From: Carcinoscorpius rotundicauda
Lineage: Eukaryota > Arthropoda > Merostomata > Xiphosura > Limulidae
NCBI GenBank assembly: GCA_011833715.1
Contig: CM022391.1
Span: 169,179,601-169,243,600 of the forward strand
Length of the DNA stretch: 64,000 bases
Direction: 5' to 3'
Shown in pieces: positions 23,785 to 34,699 of the stretch. The notes beneath the pieces are model-generated. The model saw only the letters and a program-made list of their open reading frames with translations. It had not been told where the DNA came from and made no database searches. Made by a program: the position numbers and the translations under genes. Within the stretch, counting starts at the first letter, position 1; each line of letters starts with the position of its first letter.

Positions 23785-23930
23785 ACGAAGTGGGAGCCTT
23801 TAATTTGAACTAAACGTTTGTGTGTAATACTGACAAAAATTCTAGTATGTTAGTGTGAAATAAATGTTACCTTCGTAATTTTGTTCATCGCTAACCAATA
23901 CGATACATTCGTACAAACATTGAAATCTCT
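23785..23930. repeat. dispersed repeat, copy 1
   Basis: Starts GTGGGAGCCTTTAATTTGAA and shares AGTGTGAAATAAATGTTACC with the copy at 24649-24790. Confidence 0.7.
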
Positions 23931-24034
23931 GGAGTCTTTTTTTGTTGGAAATTGCCATTATGAAATATTGTTCTTTTTCAATTTAAACGGCCAAGTCAGA
24001 GACCTCTAAAGTTTTGGCATATCCAACCTAAATT

Positions 24035-24222
24035 TACAGTTGTTGACTAGAAGGATAACTACCAGTTAGCTATACCTGCCGCCTACACTAAGTCGAACAG
24101 TGGGACTGATTGTTCCAGTTATAACACTGAAAACGCGAAGCATGTTCATCGTTATATTTTTACTCGATTTTTGAACCTTCAAATTCTAAGCTCATCTTGC
24201 TAACCTCTTGACATATTTGGTT
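24035..24222 (-). mobile_element. old family A SINE
   Basis: GAACAGTGGGACTGATTG, GAAAACGCGAAGCATGTTC and CTAACCTCTTGACATATTTGG follow the inverted family A order. Confidence 0.45.
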
Positions 24223-24648
24223 ATAATCTAATTCAACTTTTCTATATTATTGCAGCATTGATTTCGAACAAATTTTTAGATGGAAACAATAAATAAAACA
24301 TTAAACGTAATAACACAAAATAAAAATTTGGCTGAAATGAAAAACTCGGCATTTTTATTATCCGAGTATGATGTGGAGATAGAGCGACCGGGAAGACAGT
24401 CAGAAGACACAGATCTTATAAATCGAGAACAAATTTCGCTGGTTTGAGTGGTATTTTTTTATGTGAGTCCTTCGTGGAGGTTTGAGTTGTCTGATTGATG
24501 ATACCAAGAACTTCAGTTTCTTCACTACTGATGAAAGCATCATCATTTCTCTGTCTACACACAATAAAAAACACGGATGGGTTATTCACACCTACGCCAA
24601 TCTTGAGGACTTTACCATCTGTTGGTCTAATGAAGAGGAACCGAATGA

Positions 24649-24790
24649 GGTGGGAGCCCTTAGCTTGAACTCAGTCAGACGGTTGGAAAACGAAATAATA
24701 CTGACAGAAATGCCAGTAAGTGAGTGTGAAATAAACATTACCTAGTAATTTCATTCAACGCTAAGTGACACCATCATGTAAATACTGGAT
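24649..24790. repeat. dispersed repeat, copy 2
   Basis: Starts GTGGGAGCCCTTAGCTTGAA; aligned along about 140 bp with 23785-23930. An 87-codon ORF (24482-24745, TTG start) runs into it; I do not recognise its product. Confidence 0.7.
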
Positions 24791-25040
24791 TTACTGTAAT
24801 GTTAAAACATAGGTGAAAACAAAACAAAAACTGTGTATCAAAATGCGTAAGTTTTCTAAACTGATATCAAGGTGCTGAAACGAGGGAAAGGTAAACATCG
24901 AAATATATGATCCAAAGTTGTCAAGAGAGTTTTGAAACAAAGGTTTAGACACTGAGCTTTACTTCAGCAAAAGATAGAAAAACGAGACTTTAGGTTTAAA
25001 CAACTAGAAACTTCAAACAAGATTATTTTTTTCTTAAAAA

Positions 25041-25281
25041 CGTTACATAAGGCCTATATCTACGCTAGCAGTTCCTAATTCAGCAGCGAAAGGGTAGAGG
25101 GAAGCCAAGCAGTCATCACCAACCACTGCCAACTCTTAGGCTGCTCTTTTACTAACAGATAGTGGGATTGTCCCACACTTTATAACACCCCAAGGGCGAA
25201 CATATTTGATGGGACGGAGATTCGAATCCACAACCAACAGATTGCGAGTCAAACGCCATTACCACTTGGCCGTGTCAGGCC
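25041..25281 (-). mobile_element. family A SINE
   Basis: Inverted, lacks the tail end; head region GGAGATTCGAATCCACAACC. Confidence 0.8.
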
Positions 25282-25394
25282 ATACTACACGTCTGAACTG
25301 AAATGCTAGATTAGTAGTTTTCGTTCACATCTGGTTACATAAAAGAATGTTATCAGAAAAAAATACTTGATAAATTGAATTGTTTCGAACTTTT

Positions 25395-25479
25395 GGTCGC
25401 GGGTTCGAATCCCCGTCACACCAAACATGTTCGCCTTTTCAGCCGTGAGGGCATTATGATGTGATGGTCAATCCCACTA
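25395..25479 (+). mobile_element. family A SINE, truncated, unit 1 of a tandem composite
   Basis: From the B box (GCGGGTTCGAATCCCC) to CAATCCCACTA, abutting the next copy. Confidence 0.85.
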
Positions 25480-25758
25480 GGCCCAACATGGCCAAGCGTG
25501 TTAAGGCGTGCGACTTGTAATCTGACGGTCGCGGGTTCGCATCCCCGTCGCGCCAAACATGATCGCCCTTTCAGCCGTGGGGGCATTATAATGTTACGGT
25601 TAATCCCACTATTCGTTGGTAAAAGAGTAGACCCAAGAGTTGGCGGTGGGTGTTGATGACTAGCTGCCTTCTCTCTAGTCTTGCACTGCTAAATTAAGGA
25701 CGGCTAACACAGATAGCCCTAGTAGCTTTGTGCGAAATTTAAAAACAAACAAAACAAA
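25480..25758 (+). mobile_element. family A SINE, full length, unit 2 of a tandem composite
   Basis: GGCCCAACATGGCCAAGCGT head through the AAAACAAACAAAACAAAC tail. Confidence 0.9.
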
Positions 25759-25932
25759 CAATCCCACTATTCGTTGGTAAAAGAGTAGCTCAAGAGTTGG
25801 CGGTGGGTAGGTGGTGACTAGCTGCATTCCCTCTAGTTTTACACTGCTAAATTAGGAACGGCTAGTGCAGATAGCCCACGTGTAGCTTTTCTTAAAAAGC
25901 GATTGTGCGAAATTGAAAAATAAACAAACAAT
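25759..25932 (+). mobile_element. family A SINE, truncated, unit 3 of a tandem composite
   Basis: Starts at CAATCCCACTATTCGTTGG, the point where unit 1 stops, and ends GAAAAATAAACAAACAATCG. Confidence 0.85.
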
Positions 25933-25934
25933 CG

Positions 25935-26750
25935 AATTATTAATATTGGGCTAGAGTACTTGCCGTTAGCGACGTGTAACATTCAATAAGTACGCTTGTA
26001 GTGTTATGATACTCCCTTTGTTAGAACCCCGAATCCTGCGAGAAGAGAAGGATGTGATAATTATTGGCAGCTTTATTGTGATGCAAATCACTTGAAATAC
26101 CAACCAAAAGGTCATCCTTCGCAGCCTGTACGAACGTTATATATCAATAAGGCTTGGACTAAACGCTATTTGATATATATGATTCATACTGTATCGTGGT
26201 AGCACTGGAAAGACTGATATTTTAAGGCTATACTGAAGGAGTTAACATAACTGAATACTTATCTAACACTTAATAAATTATTCTTGGTGTCAGTTCTCTT
26301 ATTATTTGTTACCCTCTATCGTTTCATACCATATAATCCTGCAATTTATAAAAATTGAATAAATATAATTAATGCATATCATTTGCAATATATGTTTCCG
26401 TGGTAATAAACTGATAAATTTCTGCCAGGTTATATCAGTTTTTCTAGTATTGAATGATCACGTAAATATAATTGTTAGTCAGTTTATTTTATCATTAGAT
26501 ACTGATTAATATTCTTTATTACTAGGTCCTAATTCTTATTTAGTAATGCAAGTAGTTAAGTGACATGCGTAGTCTTGGTGATCGTAACCTAGTACAAATC
26601 ACGTCAACGATGTTTAGGTTGATATAGATTAAATATTGTCGTTATTTTGATTGAGTCTTAACATTCGTAAATGTTTTGGTAATGATGTTGCATTAATTAC
26701 GGAAAAATAGTAATAAGTTGCTGAAACACCCACGGTGTTTAATTTATATA
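25935..26750. other. AT-rich DNA, no assigned feature
   Basis: No ORF or repeat recognised. Confidence 0.6.
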
Positions 26751-26760
26751 TCAGAATGAC

Positions 26761-26895
26761 TGTTATGGGTATTAACACTTTTATTGATAAGGAGAGATTT
26801 TGGACACATTCAAATCCTCTCTTAATCTGAAGACGACCTAAGAAGATCGAAACGTTGTTCTCTCCTTATCAATAAAAGTGTTAATTCCCGTAACA
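26761..26895 (+). ncRNA. candidate Penelope-type minimal hammerhead ribozyme in an inverted repeat
   Basis: A hammerhead-like core CTGAAGA (26827-26833), a short stem II (GACCT 26835-26839 with AGATC 26844-26848, one mismatch, loop AAGA), GAAA (26849-26852) and a self-complementary ACGT (26852-26855), with a cleavage position predicted after T26856. One extra base separates CTGAAGA from stem II. The core lies between inverted arms 26761-26797 and 26859-26895, matching at 35 of 37 positions. Minimal hammerheads with tiny palindromic stem III, thought to act as dimers, are known from the terminal repeats of Penelope-like elements; the arrangement fits that. No reverse transcriptase ORF is visible nearby, so this is probably a truncated terminus. 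Confidence 0.55.
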
Positions 26896-26899
26896 GCCG

Positions 26900-27880
26900 T
26901 CCTGAGATACAATTTTATTGCAAGTGTATTTAACATCTTCAAGAGTGTCTAATTTCTGCTTGGCCTAAATCGACACGTAACTGGTCAATGTTACAGCCTG
27001 TAGTTAACTACATAGCTGTACATTTATTTGACTTGTATTCATTGTAACTGTATCACAAACTGTTTCTGGACATCTTCAATGCTATCTTAACATGTAAGGT
27101 ATTTTAATGTGCCAATAAAATATTAACATGTGAAAAACAACAACAACAAAAACTGACCATGTCATTGGTAGAACAATGTTCTGTTATTAGTGTCTATTTT
27201 TGGCAGGTTATGTACGGTCTTACCAAGAAGAGTAAATACAGTGTTTAAAATAAGTACGTTAGCTTCCTTTTTTATTGAATGTTAATCATTTGAACATTTG
27301 TCAACGCTTAACTCTAAGTACACAATACACGAATGTCTCTGATAGTCTGGGCCATACGGTCCTGCAAACATTAAAAAAAACATTTCAGTCAACAGTGCCT
27401 ACGGTTTAACAGAACTCTTCTCAACCGGCTTCACAAGATTTAGTCGATGACAGAAAGTCATTGACACACCCCCAAGAGGCGGTTTCGAACCTCCCATTAA
27501 CACCCGAAGGTCGTTAAACTCTAACTCGTTTGGATTTTGAAACCGATTGAAAATACTTCCGCAGGAAATAAATCTCTGTTACAGCGAACTATATCTTAAT
27601 GCTGTTAGTTTCATCAGCAAATCAAACATTTCTCACCACGTACATTCGTTCCTTTAAAAAATAACTTATCATTTCAGTGTAATGTACTTATTTTCTTTCC
27701 GTGTTTGTATATTTTGCTAGTTACTGTTAAAAATGTTTGTAATAATAATAATAACATCTGATTAACTTGTCCTTAACAAAAATTCCGAAATATATTTTAA
27801 ATTCAAAATATATTCCCCCACATCAATATATGTCATCACATTTTTTGCACTAAGTTTGTATAGAAGAAATCTGTGTTATT
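26900..27880. other. no assigned feature beyond possible Penelope-element flank
   Basis: The first 40 bases (CCGTCCTGAGATACAATTTT) may still belong to the element of the hammerhead motif. A short (AAC)n run lies near 27135. Confidence 0.4.
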
Positions 27881-28038
27881 TGGTTTGTTTTGTTGGGAAT
27901 TTACGTAAAGGTAGAGGTGGTCTATCTGCGCTAGCCGTTCATACTTTAGCAGTGTAAGACTAGAGGGAGGGCAGCTGGTCATCAGCACCAACCGCCAACT
28001 CTTTTGCTACTCTTTTATTAACCTGGCCATGCAAGGCC
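27881..28038 (-). mobile_element. family A SINE with a large internal deletion
   Basis: Body up to CTACTCTTTTATTAAC, then directly CTGGCCATGCAAGGCC. Confidence 0.8.
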
Positions 28039-28044
28039 TGTGTA

Positions 28045-29140
28045 TCATTTGGAATAATATATGCCAACATTTTTGACATCAACATTTAAACTTTTCATGG
28101 AATTGCACGTGTATTCAAAAGATATAGTTCAACTAAATGAGAAAAATAACACAAAACTCATTATTATATATCTTAGCAATTAGATATTTCAAGTAATAAT
28201 TGAAAACACACACACACAAAACAAACCACCGTAGTTAATGAGTTTGTTTTGGGATCAGATATATATGCATATCCATGCAATTAGTTTTGATCTGAAATTA
28301 TCTCTTTTTAAATCGTTTACGTTCACTTTAACATTTAGTTCTGAGAATTACAGAAGAAAGCCGCTTCTTTTTATACCGTTTATTGGAGTCTGTTGGCTTT
28401 ATGGTTTATGGTCTTTCGAAGTGGTCATAATGACATTTCTAACTACTAGAGGCATCAGAATAATCTGTGCTAACAGTTCGAAACGCGGTTTCATTGGTCA
28501 AAATTTAAATATATGTTAACGTAAAAACAAGAAAAAAATTGCTAAGTTTTAGGTTACGACAAACATCCAAGGATGAAAAACGTCACTAATCAAATAATGA
28601 TTTTTTTATGTATATTTTCGCATCTTAACGTCGATATTTAGCATTATCTCGGGATCTTAGGTGTGAACATAAAAACGAATATCTTCCAGCATGAAATGAC
28701 ATAAGTATTAAAATATCTTTGCCAAATGTAATGAACATTATTTAGTTTAGCAGATTTTATGGAAAATAACAAGAATTTCTCGAAATGTGCTACTTATACG
28801 TTTACTAAATTGTGTACAAGACCTAAAGTTTCGCACTGTATAAAAAACAACAAGAAATGTGTAGAAGCTACGTTGCTTGGTGAGTTAATGGAATTATAAA
28901 GGCAGTGAACGTTCATTTTTTTTTCACAAGACACTTCATTTTTTTCTTCATACTACTGGGTTCGACCAATATGACCACGTGGAAATAAATGTAGACAGTC
29001 GTGTGGTATATCGTAGGTACACAAGCTTTTGTCCAAGATCAAATTCAAGCAGTGCGATATAAATCTTGTTTTCTGCTTGGTGAAATTAGTTTACACACCG
29101 AGCTTTATAACATTGCGTCCATCGGTTTCAGAAACTCAGT
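28045..29140. other. AT-rich DNA downstream of opa, no assigned feature
   Basis: ORFs of 93 and 61 codons here lack start context, splice sites and compositional support. Confidence 0.5.
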
Positions 29141-29141
29141 C

Positions 29142-29147
29142 TTTATT
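29142..29147 (-). terminator. opa: candidate poly(A) signal of opa
   Basis: AATAAA on the minus strand, about 410 bases after the opa stop, followed by a GTGTGTAA-like GU-rich stretch. It is the first canonical hexamer I found downstream of the gene, so it is the best guess for the 3' end. Confidence 0.4.
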
Positions 29148-29554
29148 ATAATCCAACTTTCTAAAGAGTTTTACGTCGGCCATTAAGAATTTATGGAATA
29201 TATTTATAATATACACACAGAGATCATTTCATATAATAGCAAATTTAATCTCTGTAGAATGGTCAGTTCTGTTAAATCGTCTCATTTCAGAGCACATTTA
29301 ATTTCTGTACAATGATCAGTTTTGTTACGGATTTAATGGCCACCAGTGTTGTGCAATTAAGTTGAAATCCTAATTTAAAAAGAAATGTACATATCAAACC
29401 TGCCAGGCCCTCATTGTCGAAAGAGCTGAGAAACCGTAAACTGACTGGACGTGTTATCTAAACAGTGAGGCCCATCCATGTTCAGTTGGCCAACGCCTAA
29501 CTAAGTCTTGTAATTTGCAAAAACGTTAATTCATCACCTCTGTACACGTATAAT
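29148..29554 (-). other. opa: probable opa 3' UTR
   Basis: From the TAA to the candidate poly(A) signal. No SINE is recognisable here. It contains a two-copy imperfect tandem repeat of about 53 bp (roughly 29225-29335): the TCTGTA at 29251 recurs at 29304 in a similar setting. A TGTACATT, close to a Pumilio-type site, lies within it near 29385. Boundaries are inferred. Confidence 0.4.
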
Positions 29555-30081
29555 TTAATACGATGACCCGTGAAAATGGTGAGTAATTCCGGACATAGGA
29601 GAGTTTTCGTTGCTCGGAGGTGTGGACATACCTGCTGAAGACTGGCACACGTACCATTCACTAAAGTTAGTCGAGTGGCCTACGCACCCTCCAAACCCGG
29701 AGTTTGTAAACAGTGGTACCGTGGTATGGCAGTGCGAGTCCGAACCCTGCACAATAACTGTCGATTGGGGACCGATTGGCGCGCTGCTATTATAGGTGTT
29801 CCTACTTGTTGTGGCGCACGATGGCGTGTCGCTGTCGTAGTCTGATACGGAGCTGTTGCTACCCGTAGAACCCGAGGCTGTACTAGTCGGCTGCGGAGAT
29901 TTCCCGTGCACTTTCATATGTTTCCGCAGCGAACTCGGGTGGGTGTAACTCTTGTCACAGCCTCCGACCTTACAGTTGTAAGGCTTGTCGCTGGTGTGCA
30001 CGTGAGAGTGTTTCTTTCGGTCTGAACTGTTGGCAAACCTTCGGTCACAACCCTCGAACTCGCACTTGAAAGGTTTCTCCC
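29555..30081 (-). CDS. opa: odd-paired/Zic transcription factor, coding exon 2 (zinc fingers 4-5 and C-terminus)
   Basis: Completes the protein begun at 50908. The acceptor is a pyrimidine-rich TCTCTTGTGCAG ending at 30082. The exon's first two bases, GG, complete the Gly codon split by the intron, giving THTG-EKPF with no frameshift. Finger 4 (C301, C306, H319, H323) reads CEFEGCDRRFANSSDRKKH and finger 5 (C331, C336, H349, H353) reads CKVGGCDKSYTHPSSLRKH, both hallmark Zic sequences. After KVHGKSP comes a Ser/Thr-rich tail of about 115 residues that ends HFHGSSY before TAA. The predicted protein is 469 residues, within the usual Zic range. The ORF could be read from a GTG at 30001, but that codon is an internal Val (V322). 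The intron position just after finger 3 is taken from the sequence; equivalence with other Zic genes was not checked. Confidence 0.95.
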
Positions 30082-30099
30082 CTGCACAAGAGACAATGT

Positions 30100-31040
30100 A
30101 TACTACTTAGAAAACAAACACAAAAACTTAAAACATGAGATCTTAATGTTAAACCCGTTTCACAAAACTTCCTTCCTCCATCATTCTTCAAGACCAATCA
30201 CAATCAAAAGTTTGAATTATTCAAATTTATAAACATATGAATATAATTATTTACTTGTTTAATTGTAATAACTTGTGAGAAAAAGTAAAGAAGAAAAGCA
30301 GTAATTTGCCAACTGTCATATATTTGCTATACTCAGTGCCGACGAGACCTTTCGTCAGACGCCAGGGCTCAATAGGCTAGCAGGAATACTACAGATGTTA
30401 TAATTGTTGGGGCACCATTTACAATCTAAATTGTTTTGTTGTGAACCAGGTCAAAATGGTGAACTGGTATTTTTTTAAATTTTTATTTACGTCATTAAAC
30501 ACCAGAATTCTTTTGTGATTTTTGATTAACACTAAGTAATTAATATATGTTTTTACTACTAATGTTATTTATTTTATTTTGCCTGAATTAACTTCTTACG
30601 CATCAGAAGGACTGGCGAATTAGTAAGAGTTAATGTACAAAACATTTTATTCGACTAACTTCAGACAGGACGCCATTTTCTTATTTGTTATCTAATACGG
30701 GCTTGAGCAACGATGGATCTTGAGTTTTCCTATTTGTGTGTGTGTGTGTGTGTGTGTGGAGGTATAAAATGACTAAAGCTATAATGATTAATTATCATTA
30801 CATGCTAATAACTGTAGATATTTTAGTCAGCAGTCAGCATTCTTCACAAAGAAAATTTCATTATTAACATTTTTCAAAAAAGAGCTTGTTATGATGTAAC
30901 CTAGCAATCAAACAGAATTGTTCCTCTCTTTACAATTCCGAATAAGACGAATTGTGTCGTTCGTATTTAACATTTTAGGTTAACAGAAATACATCCAAAA
31001 TACATGGCGTTTAACAAGCTTTGTCCTAACTATGTCCCTA
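30100..31040. other. opa intron, AT-rich, no assigned element
   Basis: Contains only the (TG)n run below. Confidence 0.6.
30736..30759. repeat. (TG)n microsatellite
   Basis: About 12 TG dinucleotides. Confidence 0.95.
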
Positions 31041-31042
31041 GT

Positions 31043-31140
31043 GGCTCCCTGGTGACTTAATGGTAAGTCTAAGGGCTCATAACGCTAAATATTGGATTTC
31101 GATGTCTACGGTGGATTAGTTAACCCATTGTCTAAGATTG
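31043..31140 (+). mobile_element. family B SINE, diverged
   Basis: CCCTGGTGACTTAATGGTAA, TTGGATTTCGATGTC and TTAACCCATTGT. Confidence 0.45.
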
Positions 31141-31549
31141 TGATGAACAGCATAAACAAAACGTCCCTAGTGTTAAAAATCAAGCCTTGTAAACATAGTT
31201 TTGAAATAGGACAGAGAAGCCATAGAATTACTTGCGTACTTACATGTATTTCTTTTGTCAATAATTTATCTCGTGTGTATGTATATATGCATATTACTAT
31301 GGAGTATCTCTATGGTTTTTGTTAGCAGCAACATTATGTCGATCATATATGGTTATTGTCAACAGCTTGATAGTTGTTTTGAATATCGACATTATTGACA
31401 TGAGTAGCTTCATAATTTAACACAAAACTGCGTGTTTGTGTTGAGCTATATAGTTGTGGTCAGCTGTATGGTTGTATTTATTAACTTATATACTTCTACA
31501 CGTGCAAAAAACAGTAAGGTTTTGAATAAAATACATTTCGTATGTAGTG

Positions 31550-31750
31550 ATCAATCAATCAATCAATCGTGTTTGGGTATGTTCATGCCCTGGAGGGTCA
31601 GGTTCTCTTTGACCTCCTCCTCCTCCCTGTACTTATTTTCTTGGCTGTTTATGTTTGGTCCTTTTCAGGGCAATGTCCATGTATTTTGGCTCTTATACAG
31701 TTTTATTTATATATTCTATTGACAGTGTGTCAAGTTTGCTGGTGGCATTT
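31550..31750 (-). mobile_element. possible retrotransposon 3' end with (TGAT)n tail
   Basis: On the minus strand a GC-richer stretch containing AGGAGGAGGAGGTCAAAGAG ends in GATTGATTGATTGATTGATC. Many LINEs end in short simple repeats; no reverse transcriptase piece is visible. Confidence 0.25.
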
Positions 31751-32024
31751 TTTTTTTAAATACATAAATAAATAAACTATAAATATTAATATTTAAAGTT
31801 TATATACATATATATTTTAACGTCATTAATTTATTTATCTTTGTATTTGTAGTATAAGTTAATTGGGGAGAGATATTTAGGACTAGCTTCATCATGTAAG
31901 AGGTACCTGTCTAGTTCGCATAGTAATTCGTTTTTCATCCAATTTTTATTAAAGTACATTATTGTAATATGTAGGAGTCTATCTGGTATGGTGGGTATGT
32001 TCGAGTATTTGTGAATGAATTCAG

Positions 32025-32101
32025 ATGTTTGGTGCGACGGGGATTTGAACCCGCGACCCTCAGATTACGAGCCGAACGTCTTAACCTACCTGGCCATGCC
32101 T
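32025..32101 (-). mobile_element. family A SINE, tRNA head only
   Basis: GGGATTTGAACCCGCGACCC to CTGGCCATGCCTG; body absent. Confidence 0.8.
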
Positions 32102-32164
32102 GATTTTGTGATCTGCCTTATCAAAAATACTGTACTGTGAGACTTGATTAGACTAACACAAGAA

Positions 32165-32415
32165 ACTCGGGCAATCTGAGGGTGGCGGGTTTGGATCTCC
32201 GTCACACCAAACATGTTCATCCTTTCAGCCGTGGGGGTGTTATAATGTTACAGTCAACCGCACTATTCGTTAGTAAAATAGTAGCCTAAGAGTTGGCGGT
32301 GAGTGGTTATGACTAGCTACCTTCCCTGTGGTCTAACACCGCTAAAATATGGACGACTAGCACAGGCAGCTCTCATGTAGCTTTACGCAAAATTCAAAAA
32401 CAAAACAAGCAAAAC
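32165..32415 (+). mobile_element. family A SINE, head-truncated
   Basis: From GGGCAATCTGAGGG through CAAAAACAAAACAAGC, on the strand opposite to the fragment at 32025-32101, 64 bp away. Confidence 0.85.
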
Positions 32416-32419
32416 AAGA

Positions 32420-33550
32420 AACTCGGTTTCTATTATATTTCAATATAGCCTTACTCTTAAACATACATACCGGTATTACATACCGCAGATGGTAATTATT
32501 GTATTCAATACTTGATATACGTAAACATCAGTACTACCGCTATGAAGTGTATAGGATGGATCTTTTTTACACCAAATAGATTTTAATTAGGGTTGTTTTA
32601 GCATACAGAAAGATAGAGAGAAGTTAGAAACTATTTTTTAAACTAGTTGCATTTTTTAACCTTTGTTTTTTAGAATTGAAAGATGTCGAGCAGTTCTAAT
32701 CATTTTATTAATATCTCAATGTCGAGGTGCAATTTTACGTTTCTTTTTATTTTAAACGTGTTATTTTGCCCTCAATTGTAATATATTTGTATGAGCTCAT
32801 TTCGAAGTGTTTTTCGATAAATTAACTTTTGCTGCGACATTCCAGTATAGTCTGTTGTCACGGCGACCAATGGATAAGTTAATCAAACTGTAATATAAGC
32901 TTTCAATCTGTTGACTTCTTGTAGCGTTCACTAATAAGTGGACCACGTGATTCATCAATAGATAAGTTGTTAGAAAACAAAACATGGTTATTGAAAATTT
33001 CCTCTACAGGCGCACTCGTACTTCATATTAACAAACTCCAAACATTACAATCAAAGCTCTCTCATGTCACAGCTGCATGATTTATTCAAAAGAGCCAAGT
33101 GTTTTCACGTTGGACTCTAATAGAAAAGAAGCAGGCGAAGATTATTAACTCTACCCCATCCATAAGTGATGTCTCTGTATTTACCCAATATTCTTCTATT
33201 ACGAGGTACAATTCACACAGCGAATCAGGTAAGGTGTTTAAGCAGGAGTGAGATCGATGAGTGTTTTTAAGTTTTCGAATTTATATCTGAAAGTAACCTT
33301 TTTCTTTATTTGCTTTTTTTACAGTTTTACTTCCATTCGCAACTGTTATCAGAACTTTTGTCTTGCTTGAGAAAAAATTTTCGAGCAGGAGTTATGTTCT
33401 AGTTCTAGCAGGTTCTTGCACTTTTAAAAGGACATAGGAATAAGTAAACATATACTTGAAGGAATAAATTAATAATGAAAGTATTAACATGAATTATGAA
33501 TTTAAAATCTAATCCCTTTAATTAGTTCTTAACGGATAATTTACTTCACC
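32420..33550. other. opa intron, no assigned element
   Basis: A SINE-free stretch; 33000-33250 is less AT-rich than its surroundings and could be regulatory, without direct evidence. Confidence 0.4.
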
Positions 33551-33556
33551 CCTTTC

Positions 33557-33625
33557 CTCCCAGTGGCACTGCAGAATGTCTGCAGAACACAGATAGCCCA
33601 TTGCGTATATTTCTGATTATTTTAA
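33557..33625 (+). mobile_element. family B SINE with internal deletion
   Basis: CCCAGTGGCACTGCAGAATG head is joined to ACACAGATAGCCCATTGCGT tail. Confidence 0.6.
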
Positions 33626-34029
33626 AACAATCAGTTAATCAATCAGAGAAGTTATGAATTTGTTTTTGCCAAGCCTAAAGTTGGGTTTCCTGTTCAACAT
33701 AACTAGTTAGCCAAATATGATATCTGAGCATAACAGGCATGATGTTTTACTGTGGTTTTTCAATCAAGCTTTGGTAATTATTGACGAAATAGACAGTTAA
33801 AAATTAAGTGTGAAACAGCAGTGCGCCAAAAACAATTGTTGGATGGTTATAAATAAAATGCTCGGCTAAGTTTTACAGTCATTGAGAGGAAAGATTGGAC
33901 ATTCCATATCTCTATCGAGAAAATACTTTAGACATTCCAAGACTCCATTGAAAGGAAAATTTTGAACACTCTGGTATTTTAATCAGATTGATTGGTTATT
34001 ATAGGCTTAATTTTTATCTTTATTATTTA

Positions 34030-34141
34030 TTTTTAAGCATAAAACAACACAATGGGTTATCGCTGCCATGCCCATAGTGGGTATCGAAACCCAATTGTTA
34101 GCGTCGTAAGCCCGCATATTTACTTCTAAGTTACTGGGGAC
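34030..34141 (-). mobile_element. family B SINE
   Basis: ACAATGGGTTATCGCTG body and GGGTATCGAAACCCAATTG B box. Confidence 0.7.
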
Positions 34142-34388
34142 AGGTTATTTCTGTTTTATCTCCCCAGAAATATGTCCTAAGGATAAGAAGTATCAGTAAT
34201 ATATTTCTTTTAGTTTAATTTCTTTCAAAGACATCTGATGGGCTGGTGTGAAGTTTGAGAAGACTAGATGGTTATTAACATCTTAATTAACCACATTTTA
34301 CACTACAAGAGAAACATAATTAGATAACAAAACGAAATTACTACTTGAATTATATCTCTATCAAAATACGGAATTAAGAGTTTCAGAA

Positions 34389-34695
34389 GACTTAATCAAT
34401 GTTTTTGTTTTGGTTTGTTTTTGGAATTTCGCACAAAGCTACTCGAGGGCTATCTGTGCTAGCCGTCCCTAATTTTGCAGTGTAAGACTAGAGGGAAGGC
34501 AGCTAGTCATCACCACCCACCGCCAACTCTTGGGCTACTCTTTTACAAACGAATAGTGGGATTGACCGTCACATTATACACCCCCACGGCTGGGAGGGCG
34601 AGCATATTTAGCGCGAAGGGGGCGCGAACCCGCGACCCTCGGATTACGAGTGCACGCCTTAACGCGCTCGGCCATGCCAGGCCTGACTTAATCAA
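34389..34695 (-). mobile_element. family A SINE, GGCGCGAAC-type subfamily, with target-site duplication
   Basis: Element at 34400-34684, flanked by an 11-bp GACTTAATCAA (34389-34399 and 34685-34695). Nearly identical to the copy at 58328-58603; ORFs of 79 and 80 codons inside are SINE sequence. Confidence 0.92.
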
Positions 34696-34699
34696 AAGG

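Noticed and set aside
24482..24745. 87-codon ORF starting at TTG
   Set aside because: No ATG, and its end runs into a dispersed repeat; no family recognised.
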